A stretch of 64,000 nucleotides of DNA from positions 21,816 through 85,815 of the forward strand of contig JAJPJG010000050.1 of the NCBI GenBank assembly GCA_021324395.1, in the 5' to 3' direction. Both the position numbers and the translations under genes were made by a program. The notes beneath the pieces are model-generated. The model saw only the letters and a list, made by a program, of their open reading frames with translations. It was not told the DNA's origin and made no database searches. Origin of the DNA: Spartobacteria bacterium (GTDB lineage Bacteria; Verrucomicrobiota; Verrucomicrobiia; Chthoniobacterales; Chthoniobacteraceae). Below, in pieces: positions 33,801 to 41,821 of the stretch. Within the stretch, counting starts at the first letter, position 1. Each line of letters starts with the position of its first letter.

Positions 33801-36550
33801 TTGCGACTCCTTTTACCAGCAGCATCACTGTTTCCGGCGGCGATCCGTCACACTCGGATCTGCTCACGCTCAACGGCGATCCGAACGCGGCGGAATCGGT
33901 GACGATTTCACAAGACGCAAATCCGACGCAGCAGTTGATTACCGGGCTCGGCACGACGATGCACGTTTCCGGCGTCGAGCTCATCGCTTATACGGGCGTC
34001 GGATCCAACGATAAACTCGACGTAAATACCGGTCCTGCCGACAACGTGATTCGTGTCGCACGCGGAAGTGCGTTTGACGAAGTCACGTCGGATTCATTGC
34101 CGACGATTGATTTTACCGGTCTCGACACGTTTACATTGACGCCTGGTAAAGGCAAAGACGTGGCGACATTCGCGACCACCGGACTCAGAGGAGCAAATCA
34201 TTATAACTACGACGCGCAGGCGGTGGACGTTCTCGTGATCGAAGGACAGGACGGCGGCGCGAATCGCAACGACAGCTTCACCATCACGAATCCAGTTGGT
34301 GGTTCCGTCGCAGTCACCGACAACAATCCGCTCACACCCGGCAGCGTTACCGTGACCGCGACAAACACGATCGCAGGTTTGGAAATCAACACACTCGGTG
34401 GCGACGACTCGGTGACGATTGACGTGGGTGGCACAGCGCTGATTACAGTGCCGATCACGTTTGATGGTGGCAATGGACATGACTCGCTGACGATCCAAGG
34501 AACGCCGCGTTATTCAGTCACGAACTCTTACACACCCGGCGCAGTGATTGATGGCGGACGTCTCGATTACCAAGGCAATGGCGACGAAATGATCGTCGAT
34601 TTTGCGCATCTTGAACCGGTGAGCGATTCGGTTCCCGCGACAAGTCTGACGGTGAACGGCACAGCCGCGCCAAACGCAATCAGCTATTCGAATATTGGCA
34701 CGAATGGGCTTGTGACTGTCGATGGTTTCGAGTCGCTCACATTTACAAACAAAACACAGCTTGTTCTCAACGGCGGATCGGGCAGCGATGAGATCAGCAT
34801 CCATGCCGATGCAGCGCCGACTGGCTTGACGAATATCGTCGTCAACGGCGGCGATCCGACCGCGAGCGATACGCTAATCGTGACCGGCACGTCGAGCTTC
34901 GACGGCTTCCGCTATAATCCGACCAGCGCGAGCGCCGGCACGGTAAACGTCAACGCGCTGCCGCAAATCCAATACACCGGAATCGAACACACCGTGCTCG
35001 ATGGACAGGCGGGTAACGATCGTTTCCGCATCGGTGCGAACTTCGGCACAGTCACTGTGATTGGCGGCGATGGGTCAGACACAATTGATTTCCGTGACTC
35101 GAATCGTGCAGTCATTTTCGACATGCGCAAACTCGACGTCGCGCAACGCGTGAGCACCGGGAATGAATTTGTCACACTCGGTGACCGCGTCGAAAATTTC
35201 ACCGGCTCCGACTTTAACGATCTGATAACGACGGACGTTCAACCGTTTGCGCAATCGATCGATGGCGGACCGGTTTTTGGCGACGAAAACCCCGCGACGG
35301 TTCCGCCGGGCGATACGTTGACTGTCGATGCGAACGGCAGTGTGCTGACCGTCAAGAAAACAGGCGCTGAGGATGGCACTGCGACGGGATTTGGTTACGC
35401 GCCGATCACGTTCAACGAAATTGAGACGCTGCACACCATCAATACCGCTGGCGGCAGCACTGGGGGCACGGGCAGCTCGCTCAATAACAATGCGTTTAAC
35501 GTCAGCATCAACTATCCGACCGGACATCGCCCGCGCGGTGTAGTGGATGCGGATGTGAATGGTGACGGGCACACCGACCTTGTGCTCACGTCGCGTCACG
35601 AAGGTGTCGTGCAGGTGATGCTCGGCAACGGTGACGGCACATTCCAGGCGCCACTCACATTCTCGAGCGGCGGCTCGCATCCGACCGCTCTCGCAGTCGG
35701 CGATTTTGATGGAATCAATGGTCCGGACATCGCAGTTGTCAACGGGCACAGCAAAGACGTCGTGATTCTCGAAAACAACGGTGCGCCGGTGCCGAACTTT
35801 ACGATCTCGAGCACGATTCCAGGCTTGGGTAAAGACGCGCGTTCCATTCACGCTGCGCAACTCGATGGCATTAACGGCGACGATTTGGTTGTGACAAACA
35901 ACCACACGTCCACCGTCAGCGTGCTGCTGAGCGCTGGCGGCTTGTCCTTCTCGCCGCCCACCAGTTTTGCGACAGGCGGACATCAGGCACGCGATGCGCA
36001 GATAGTCGATCTCAATGGCGACGGCGATCTGGACATCGTCACAGCGAACTACGCCTCGAAAAACATAAGCGTGCTCCTCAACGATGGCTCCGGCGGCTTT
36101 GGCGCGCCGGCGCTCTTCACCACGGGCAGGTATCCCACATCGATTACCATTGGTGATCTCAATCACGACGGAAACCAGGACGTCATCGTCTCGAACAGCT
36201 CGAGCGCATTCTTCAGCGTGCTGCTCGGGGACGGCGCCGGCGCCTTCAAGCCGCAAATCCAGACAAAATATCCTCACGGCCAAAGACCGCAGGCGATCGG
36301 AATCGGAGATTTCAATTTCGATGGCATCCTCGACATCGTCGTGGCGGATCGCCGAAGCGACCAACTCGGATTCGTGCTGGGCGTTGGCAATGGCACATTC
36401 ACCGCGCCTATATTTGTAAAAGTGGGCAATGTGCGCGGGCTACAGCCAACTTCGCTCGACGTCGGCGACTTCAATCAGGACGGCGCGAGCGACATCGCGA
36501 TGATCAACCTCGAGACCGACAACGTCAGCGTCGTGCTGCGCCATGTGTAA
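30866..36550 (+). CDS. second giant LE-x-RI-A repeat surface protein, 1894 residues
   Basis: A paralogue of the preceding protein in the same orientation, 72 bp downstream. It has a very basic N terminus (KRSKNYNWKRFLRSRIHD), then LESRIVYAAV (residues 45-54), then Asp/Asn/Gly/Thr-rich beta repeats sharing phrases with its neighbour, such as GGDDVINLNNPNTP and DPTASDTLIV. It lacks the Gly/Leu insert and the PPC-like domain. From about residue 1555 it ends in FG-GAP/VCBS repeats (DADVNGDGHTDLVLTSR and similar), often found in integrin-like propellers that bind calcium and ligands. GAGG lies nine bases before the ATG. Both genes are probably co-expressed; export route unknown. Confidence 0.85.
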   Translation: MKRSKNYNWKRFLRSRIHDLQLNVRSRKRARASFEPRQSFFCERLESRIVYAAVLSGNVLHITGDDSGPFNDQITISLKAGDPSNIHIQQNLAPAQDFLVASVNQIVVDGLAGDDSLTIDLTNGNPLQAGGLNFDGGTGRNVLVLTNGSESKDVHSLGPNPGQGAIDLTLTGTGAGSSFVHYQNLAPVNDYLAGPLVVNGSAASNAINYTVGRNDADTADQSDRGRVTVDNFEPIQFSNKTTLTVSGLGGDDVINLNNPNTPNDLTDIFVNGNDPTASDVLIVNGTTALDSIHVSLTGSDTADITGAGPVAIHAATIEQLKVNGQGNGDALTISTPGFDDIVYTPGANVDAGSLTVQNASLGQVLPVSFSNLGNAGTLAISSLFSVLEVNGTSHSDVFTVDGGTSTVQVLSNGVIPVPVTLPITTSGVFALTLHGLDGNDSFQLHGTLPYLQTTIDGGDPSASDSVTLYGTSSADAIGVALDAAGDTVTGFGGTVTLLGVENLAIKTAQSDDSVSVTNFGAASDLHHIAIDTGGDSDTLAVSTTKLADNITYTPTASDGGLLTANGVGPDLTFTGLGSTFTLDPLGGGDTLTVLGTTANDSISILLDATVSVQVNALKTIQVTTPANLDSLIVSAGAGADAISVSGAGALNSLLVNGQDNNDSLTVDFSSGNPIPTSGITFDGGLGNDSLTLSGGSETAETYSPGLIPGAGTIAITSSAKAGIIHFANIEPLIDTVSGPLTVNGTDANNAINLKAGSSLAQNSGVVSVDNYESIEFTNKTSLTISAGAGDDVINLNDATTPVGLTDIFVDGGDATASDKLIVNNLNASNPATFTPTAADAGDITFSAQPNVHFTTVEAVTINGHGNNNNLTVFGTAGNDTFNYTPGSTTDSGFVQVNALVPLTFINLGTTASVLLDGNGSDDTLVFNGSSLDDNVTVAATSGAISLTNAIGAYLPVTTRGITALKLNGLDGDDNFDISFATPFTSSITVSGGDPSHSDLLTLNGDPNAAESVTISQDANPTQQLITGLGTTMHVSGVELIAYTGVGSNDKLDVNTGPADNVIRVARGSAFDEVTSDSLPTIDFTGLDTFTLTPGKGKDVATFATTGLRGANHYNYDAQAVDVLVIEGQDGGANRNDSFTITNPVGGSVAVTDNNPLTPGSVTVTATNTIAGLEINTLGGDDSVTIDVGGTALITVPITFDGGNGHDSLTIQGTPRYSVTNSYTPGAVIDGGRLDYQGNGDEMIVDFAHLEPVSDSVPATSLTVNGTAAPNAISYSNIGTNGLVTVDGFESLTFTNKTQLVLNGGSGSDEISIHADAAPTGLTNIVVNGGDPTASDTLIVTGTSSFDGFRYNPTSASAGTVNVNALPQIQYTGIEHTVLDGQAGNDRFRIGANFGTVTVIGGDGSDTIDFRDSNRAVIFDMRKLDVAQRVSTGNEFVTLGDRVENFTGSDFNDLITTDVQPFAQSIDGGPVFGDENPATVPPGDTLTVDANGSVLTVKKTGAEDGTATGFGYAPITFNEIETLHTINTAGGSTGGTGSSLNNNAFNVSINYPTGHRPRGVVDADVNGDGHTDLVLTSRHEGVVQVMLGNGDGTFQAPLTFSSGGSHPTALAVGDFDGINGPDIAVVNGHSKDVVILENNGAPVPNFTISSTIPGLGKDARSIHAAQLDGINGDDLVVTNNHTSTVSVLLSAGGLSFSPPTSFATGGHQARDAQIVDLNGDGDLDIVTANYASKNISVLLNDGSGGFGAPALFTTGRYPTSITIGDLNHDGNQDVIVSNSSSAFFSVLLGDGAGAFKPQIQTKYPHGQRPQAIGIGDFNFDGILDIVVADRRSDQLGFVLGVGNGTFTAPIFVKVGNVRGLQPTSLDVGDFNQDGASDIAMINLETDNVSVVLRHV

Positions 36551-36604
36551 ACAAAGCGTGTAACTCGCATCGCCGATTTTGCTTTCGCGGCGGAATCTGA
36601 TTTG

Positions 36605-39262
36605 ATGTCGGCAATGGCGCAGCCACCGACTGGCACAATCACGTTTCTGTTCACCGACATCGAGGGCAGCTCTCAACTCTGGGAGCGGCATCCCGAGGCG
36701 ATGCGTCTGGCCCTGGCAAAGCACGACACGATTTTGCGCGAGGCGTGCGAAACTCGCGGCGGATTCGTCTTTAAAACGATCGGCGATGCATTTTGCGTTG
36801 CATTCGATACGGCGCACACGGCATTCATCGCAGCGCTGGAGGCGCAGCGGTTGTTAAACGGAGAGTCGTGGGACCAAACCGGCCCCCTGAAAGTGCGCAT
36901 GGCGCTGCACACCGGACCGGCGGAGCATCGTGATCGCGATTATTTCGGACCGGCTCTGAATCGCGTGAGCCGCTTGCTCGCAGCGGCGCATGGTGGACAG
37001 ACCCTGCTCTCGCTGCCGACGGAGGAACTCGTGCGCGATCAACTGCCGGACGGCGTGCGACTGCGCGATCTCGGCGAGCGCCGGTTGCGCGATCTCACAC
37101 GACCGGAGCGGATTTACCAACTCGTCGCGGACGATCTCCCGTCCGAATTTCCGTCGCTTCGCTCGCTGGAAAGCGTGCCGAACAATCTGCCCGCGCAATT
37201 GACGACGTTCGTCGGACGCGAGCGCGAAATGGCGGAGGTAAAGCGTTTGTTAAATGCAACGCATCTGCTCACGCTCACCGGCGCAGGCGGCACCGGCAAG
37301 ACGCGCCTTTCGCTGCAAGTCGCCGCGGACGTGCTCGAGCAATTTCCCGACGGCGTCTGGCTTGTCGAATTTGCAACGATTGACGATCCGGCGCTCGTGC
37401 CGGAATTGGTTGCCGCTGCGTTAAACGTGCGTCAGGAGCCGGATCAGTCACTCGTCATTACGTTGACAAACTTTCTCCGCGCGAAAAACGTGCTGCTCAT
37501 CCTCGACAACTGCGAGCACGTCGTTACTGCGTGCGCGCGTCTGGCAGAAACGTTGCTGCGCGCCTCCTCGAATTTGCGCATCCTCGCGAGCAGTCGCGAG
37601 CCGCTCGCCATCGCGGGCGAAACGGCGTGGCCGCTTCCCGCACTTTCGCTGCCCGAGGAATATTGGCGCAACATCCGCGGCGGCGACGATGCGATTGAGC
37701 GGCTCGCGCAGTTCGAGTCGGTCCGGCTGTTCATCGATCGCGCGAGAGCGGCTCGCCCCGCATTCATTTTGACAAACGAAAATGTCATCACCGTCGCGCA
37801 AATCTGCTCACGTCTGGACGGCATTCCGCTCGCCATCGAGCTCGCCGCGGCGCGCGTGAAAGTGCTCTCGCTTTCACAAATCGCCGAACGGCTCGACGAC
37901 CGTTTTCGCTTGCTCACGAGCGGCTCGCGCACTGCGCTGCCGCGCCAGCAGACCCTTCGCGCGCTCATCGATTGGAGCTACGATTTGCTCAGCGAGTCCG
38001 AGCGCAAGCTGCTCCAGCGGCTTTCCGTATTCGCGCGCGGACGCACGCTCGAAGCCATCGAAGCCGTCTGCTCGGGCGAGGGGATCGAGGATTTTGAGAT
38101 CGTCGATTTGCTGACTCAACTGGTCGACAAATCGCTCGTCAGCGTCGAGAAATCGCCCGGCAAGGAGGCGCGCTATTACATCACCGAATCGATCTGGGAC
38201 TACAGCCGGGAAAAGCTCGAGCAGAGTGGCGAGCGCGAGACATTCCGTATCCGGCACCTGGATTACTTTCTGGCGTTCGCCGAAAAAATCGAGCCCCTCT
38301 TGTTTGGCCCGGATCAGCGCGCCGTTTTTGCGCGTATCGAGGAGGATTCCATCAATACGCGCTTTGCAGTCGAGACCGGTTGCGAGCTTCCCGGTCAGGC
38401 GCCGAAAGCGTTGCGCATTCTCTCGGCCGCACAGCGCATTGTCGAAGTGCGTGGCTTGTTTAAAGAATCGCGCGAGCTTTTCGCGAAGCTCCTCAGTCAT
38501 CCCGAGAACGCCGCGCGCAATGCGGTCCGTGCAAAGGCGCTTGCCGCCGCGGCTCGGCTCGCGTGGATTTCCGACGACCTCGTTCCGGGCCGTCAATATC
38601 AGGAGGAGGCGCTCGCCATTTACCGCGAGATCGGCCTGCGCACCGGCATCATCGATTCGCTCGGCGACCTCTCGATGTATCTGTGGGATGTTAATGACAT
38701 CGCAGGCGCGAAGGCGTTGCTCGACGAAGCCGAGTCGATGCTTGAGCCGGGTGATCGCCGGTTGCGCGCCGATCTCCTCAGCGACCGCGCGGCGGTTGCC
38801 GCCAGCGAGGGCCGGCACGAGGAAAGCCTCGCACTCAACGGGCAAAGCCTCGCCCTTTACCGCGAGCTCGGCGACTGGTGGTTCGTCGCCATCGTGCAAT
38901 GGGCGACCGGCGTTACCGCACTCCGCCTCGGGTTCATCGAACAGGCGCGCACCCATTTTCGCGAAAATCTCGAAGCCGCGCGCGACATCGGCTCCGGCTG
39001 GGGGCTGCCGTTTTCCATCGAGGCATTCGCCGCCCTCGCCGTCACGGAACAGCACTACGACCGCGCCGCCCGTCTGCTCGGCGCTGCCGAGGCGCTGCGT
39101 GAAAAAGCCGGCATCGCCACCGCTCCCGCCGACCATCCGGCCATGCGCGAGATTCTTGCATCGGCTGCGGAGAATTTTGCGAAAAAGGAAATCGCAGACA
39201 TCCGGCGCGAAGGTCGCAAATTGAGCGCCGAGGAAGCAGCCGCCTTCGCGCTAGCGGATTAA
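36605..39262 (+). CDS. class III nucleotide cyclase-STAND ATPase-TPR regulator
   Basis: An 885-residue three-part protein. Residues 8-170 form a class III adenylate/guanylate cyclase domain with both metal-binding Asp in FLFTDIEGSS and KTIGDAFCVAF, and the N-x-x-x-R of LNRVSRL. Next is an NB-ARC/AfsR-type NTPase: P-loop TGAGGTGKTR (about 226), Walker B VLLILDNCEH (about 295), RNBS-like ILASSREPL, and the GIPLAIELAAARV motif. Residues 600-870 are TPR-like helices. This resembles LuxR-type STAND regulators in which the DNA-binding end is absent and a cyclase is present instead. ATG 36605 follows a TTG at 36602; ATG 36614 is a further alternative. Confidence 0.9.
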   Translation: MSAMAQPPTGTITFLFTDIEGSSQLWERHPEAMRLALAKHDTILREACETRGGFVFKTIGDAFCVAFDTAHTAFIAALEAQRLLNGESWDQTGPLKVRMALHTGPAEHRDRDYFGPALNRVSRLLAAAHGGQTLLSLPTEELVRDQLPDGVRLRDLGERRLRDLTRPERIYQLVADDLPSEFPSLRSLESVPNNLPAQLTTFVGREREMAEVKRLLNATHLLTLTGAGGTGKTRLSLQVAADVLEQFPDGVWLVEFATIDDPALVPELVAAALNVRQEPDQSLVITLTNFLRAKNVLLILDNCEHVVTACARLAETLLRASSNLRILASSREPLAIAGETAWPLPALSLPEEYWRNIRGGDDAIERLAQFESVRLFIDRARAARPAFILTNENVITVAQICSRLDGIPLAIELAAARVKVLSLSQIAERLDDRFRLLTSGSRTALPRQQTLRALIDWSYDLLSESERKLLQRLSVFARGRTLEAIEAVCSGEGIEDFEIVDLLTQLVDKSLVSVEKSPGKEARYYITESIWDYSREKLEQSGERETFRIRHLDYFLAFAEKIEPLLFGPDQRAVFARIEEDSINTRFAVETGCELPGQAPKALRILSAAQRIVEVRGLFKESRELFAKLLSHPENAARNAVRAKALAAAARLAWISDDLVPGRQYQEEALAIYREIGLRTGIIDSLGDLSMYLWDVNDIAGAKALLDEAESMLEPGDRRLRADLLSDRAAVAASEGRHEESLALNGQSLALYRELGDWWFVAIVQWATGVTALRLGFIEQARTHFRENLEAARDIGSGWGLPFSIEAFAALAVTEQHYDRAARLLGAAEALREKAGIATAPADHPAMREILASAAENFAKKEIADIRREGRKLSAEEAAAFALAD

Positions 39263-39276
39263 CTGGCCCCGTCTTG

Positions 39277-39351
39277 AGGGACGCGCGCCGACGCGTCCCT
39301 GCCTGCTTGGGGCGTGCAGGCGGATTCGCGGGACGGCGCGGCGGCCGTCCC
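39277..39351. repeat. cluster of GC-rich inverted repeats
   Basis: Three hairpins are stacked: AGGGACGCG with CGCGTCCCT (39277-39300), CCTGC with GCAGG (about 39302-39320), and GGGACGGC with GCCGTCCC (39330-39351). Together they fill the gap after the cyclase-STAND gene. The first could end transcription although no T-run follows. The GGGACG-rich pattern suggests a dispersed intergenic repeat. Confidence 0.5.
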
Positions 39352-39418
39352 TCCAGTCGCGGCGTTCTTTACCGCTTGTCTTTGCAAGTTGAGGAAATGA
39401 CTTTAAATCAATCGTGCG

Positions 39419-39928
39419 ATGATCTTGACCTTAGAAGACCTCCGCGGTGTCGGGCGGTGGGCTGCCGATTGTGCGGAGCGGGTGTTGCCGCTGTTTGAGA
39501 CGAAGGTGCCATCCGATCCGCGCCCGAGCGAGGCGATCGAGGGGATTCGGGAGTTTGCGCGCGGGGGGAAGCGGACGGCGCGATTGCGCACCGTGGCATT
39601 GGCGGCTCTCGCTGCCGCCCGTGAAGCCGGCGATGAGGCGGCCGGCGCGGCTGCACGCGCCGCAGGCTGTGCGGCGTCGAGCGCTTACACGCATCCATTG
39701 CCAGCCGCTCATCATGCGAAACACGTTCTCGCGCCGGCGGCGTATGCGGCACAGGCGCGAGAACTTGCGGCGAACGACCCAAACGCAGGTGACGAGGAAA
39801 TCCGGTGGGCGATTGAGCACGCCTCGTCGGAGGTTCGCGCGGTGGTGCAAAAGTGGCCGGCGCGCGGTCCAGGTCGTGGCAGGTTCAATGCGCTCCTTTA
39901 TCAGCTAGATGCCGAGCTTCGCCGCTGA
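39419..39928 (+). CDS. Imm5-like putative immunity protein
   Basis: A 169-residue, alanine-rich, all-helical protein. LRGVGRWAADCAERVLPLFE at the start, then DPRPSEAIEGIREFARG, AARAAGCAASSAYT and HAKHVLAPAAYAAQA, match the pattern of the Imm5-like putative immunity family known from polymorphic-toxin loci. The family assignment is from pattern memory. A cognate toxin is not visible: the neighbours are a repeat cluster and a secreted NlpC/P60-like protein. ATG 39419 begins the family pattern directly; the GAGGAA at 39391 is too far upstream to serve it. The closing DAELRR and GRGRFNALL are also typical. Confidence 0.65.
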   Translation: MILTLEDLRGVGRWAADCAERVLPLFETKVPSDPRPSEAIEGIREFARGGKRTARLRTVALAALAAAREAGDEAAGAAARAAGCAASSAYTHPLPAAHHAKHVLAPAAYAAQARELAANDPNAGDEEIRWAIEHASSEVRAVVQKWPARGPGRGRFNALLYQLDAELRR

Positions 39929-40067
39929 AGTCATCCACGCCTGCCGGCGGAGTTGGGCTTTTTGTTTTGCTTTAATTCCCTGAGCCGGTAGAACAGCGGC
40001 GAAATTTCTGCACGGCGGCGGATTCCCTCCAGCGTTGCGTGGCGCAGAAATCGCTTCTACCAATCGC

Positions 40068-40796
40068 ATGCAGCTTTCCGTATCCCTCTCTCCTATACGT
40101 ATTTCTACGGTGCGCACTGTGGCGCTGTCGCTTTGCGCAGCCGGGGCAATTTTCGCCAGTTCCAACGCAAAAGCGGAACCGTTTTTCGGCGGTTCGCGCA
40201 TGTCGTCGATCGGGACAGTGCAGCCATTTTACACCGGCGCGCGGACAACGCGGGTGCGGACGGAAATCGCGCTGTATCAGCCGCGCACCGAGCAGCCGGT
40301 CGAGCGTCCTGAGCCTGAAGAGGAACCGGCACCGCAGCAGCAGCAGGTGGAAAGCAGCGGGCCGCAGCCGACTGTTTCCGGCAGCCGCGCGGTGCTGCGC
40401 CGAGGCGTGGCCTATGCGCCATCGAGTGCGCCGGCATCGGTGAAGCGGGCGATCTGGGCGGTGAATGCGATCCGCCGGAAGCCTTACAAATGGGGCGGCG
40501 GGCACGGATCATTTAGCGATTCGGGCTACGATTGCTCGGGCAGTGTTTCCTTTGCGCTGCACCATGCGGGCGTGCTGAACTCGCCGCTGCCCTCGAGCGA
40601 TTTCCTGCGTTACGGCGAGCGCGGTCGCGGACGCTGGGTGACAATCTACGCGCGACACGGCCACACGTTTGCCGTCATCGCGGGGCTGCGGCTCGACACG
40701 ACTGATTTTTACCGCGGCGGCGATGTCGGTCCGCGCTGGTATGCCGACGGACGCGATACGTGGGGATTTTCGGCGAGGCATCCGGTCGGGCTTTGA
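40068..40796 (+). CDS. secreted NlpC/P60-like peptidase
   Basis: A 242-residue protein with a signal peptide (basic start, core VRTVALSLCAAGAIFA, likely cut after A-K-A near residue 37), a Pro/Glu/Gln-rich linker (about 75-105) and a C-terminal NlpC/P60-type domain. The catalytic Cys is in SGYDCSGSVSFALHHAG and the His in ARHGHTFAVIAG; KPYKWGGGHG precedes the Cys as in other members. Such enzymes usually cut gamma-D-Glu to diaminoacid bonds in peptidoglycan. The ATG at 40068 is chosen because it starts the signal peptide. It has no close operon partner; the gap before it (39929-40067) shows no gene. Confidence 0.8.
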   Translation: MQLSVSLSPIRISTVRTVALSLCAAGAIFASSNAKAEPFFGGSRMSSIGTVQPFYTGARTTRVRTEIALYQPRTEQPVERPEPEEEPAPQQQQVESSGPQPTVSGSRAVLRRGVAYAPSSAPASVKRAIWAVNAIRRKPYKWGGGHGSFSDSGYDCSGSVSFALHHAGVLNSPLPSSDFLRYGERGRGRWVTIYARHGHTFAVIAGLRLDTTDFYRGGDVGPRWYADGRDTWGFSARHPVGL

Positions 40797-40805
40797 CCGG
40801 CGGGC

Positions 40806-40876
40806 GTTAAGAGTTAAAAGTTAAGAATTAAAACGCCTTGCAGCGGATTCTTAATTTTTAAATTTTAGCTCTTAAC
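40806..40876. repeat. AT-rich imperfect inverted repeat
   Basis: GTTAAGAGTTAAAAGTT on the left is mirrored by AAATTTTAGCTCTTAAC on the right with three mismatches, around a centre holding CGCCTTGCAGCGG. The arms contain repeated TTAAGA/TTAAAA words. It lies just upstream of the DnaJ-like gene and may be a small mobile repeat or a leader hairpin; the repeat ends six bases before the ATG at 40883. Confidence 0.6.
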
Positions 40877-40882
40877 TTAGCC

Positions 40883-41815
40883 ATGCCTGTTCAATTCAAG
40901 GATTACTACGAGACCCTCGGCGTATCGAAAACGGCGACGCAGGACGAGATTCGCAAGGCTTTTCGCAAGCTCGCGCGGCAGCACCACCCCGATGTCGCGA
41001 AGGAGAAGGACAAGAAGGCCGCCGAGGCGAAATTTAAGGAAATCAACGAAGCCTACGAGGTTTTGAGCGACCCGGAGAAGCGGAAGAAATACGATACACT
41101 CGGTGCGGACTGGGAACGCGGCGGAGCGCAACCGCCGCCTCAGTGGCAGCACGGTTTTGGCGGCGAGGGGAATGGCGGCACGGAGTTCCATTTCGGCGGC
41201 ACCGGGTTTAGCGATTTCTTCGAACAGTTTTTCGGCGGCATGAGCGGACGCCGCAATCCATTCGGCGGCGGCTTTGCAGGCCAGGAAATCTCGCAACGCG
41301 GACAGGATATCGAGGCGGACATTCTCGTCACGATCGAAGAGGCGATGCATGGTTCCAAACGTCAGGTGTCATTCCGCCGCTCGCCGCACGCGAAGACCGA
41401 GACTTACAACGTGCGCATCCCTGCGGGTGTTCACGAGGATCAGCGCATTCGGCTTGCGGGGCAGGGGGGCAAAGGCGCGCATGGCGGCCCTGCCGGTGAC
41501 CTGTATCTGAGGGTAAAATTTGCGAAGCATCCCGATTATCGCGTCGAGGGAAACGATCTCATTCACGATCTCGAGCTGAAGCCGTGGCAGGCGGTGCTCG
41601 GCTGCGAAGTGTCTATTCCGACTCCCGAGGGGAAGGTGAAGCTGAAAGTTCCCGCCGGCACGCAAGCCGGTCAGCGTTTTCGCCTCAAGCAACGCGGCCT
41701 TCCGAAGACTGCGAGCACGCGCGGTGATCTTTACGTCATGGCGGAGATCGACATTCCCAAAACGCTCACGAAACAGCAGCGGGAGCTGTGGGAAAAATTG
41801 CGCGACGCAGAGTAG
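40883..41815 (+). CDS. CbpA-like J-domain co-chaperone
   Basis: A 310-residue DnaJ-family protein. The J domain covers residues 5-72 with HPD at 35-37; next is a Gly/Phe-rich linker (about 80-135, GGTGFSDFFEQFFGGMSG), then two DnaJ C-terminal beta domains (about 140-300: IRLAGQGGKGAHGGPAGDLY, PDYRVEGNDLIHDLEL, GQRFRLKQRGLP). The zinc-finger region of DnaJ is absent, which makes it class II, like CbpA. It should stimulate DnaK ATPase and hold client proteins in the cytoplasm. DnaK and GrpE genes are not in the window. The leader contains a large AT-rich inverted repeat. Confidence 0.93.
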   Translation: MPVQFKDYYETLGVSKTATQDEIRKAFRKLARQHHPDVAKEKDKKAAEAKFKEINEAYEVLSDPEKRKKYDTLGADWERGGAQPPPQWQHGFGGEGNGGTEFHFGGTGFSDFFEQFFGGMSGRRNPFGGGFAGQEISQRGQDIEADILVTIEEAMHGSKRQVSFRRSPHAKTETYNVRIPAGVHEDQRIRLAGQGGKGAHGGPAGDLYLRVKFAKHPDYRVEGNDLIHDLELKPWQAVLGCEVSIPTPEGKVKLKVPAGTQAGQRFRLKQRGLPKTASTRGDLYVMAEIDIPKTLTKQQRELWEKLRDAE

Positions 41816-41821
41816 GGCGCG

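Noticed and set aside
35075..36364. 429-codon minus-strand frame
   Set aside because: Antisense shadow of the FG-GAP repeats in the second giant gene.
37874..39136. 420-codon minus-strand frame
   Set aside because: Antisense to the cyclase-STAND gene with no recognisable domain.
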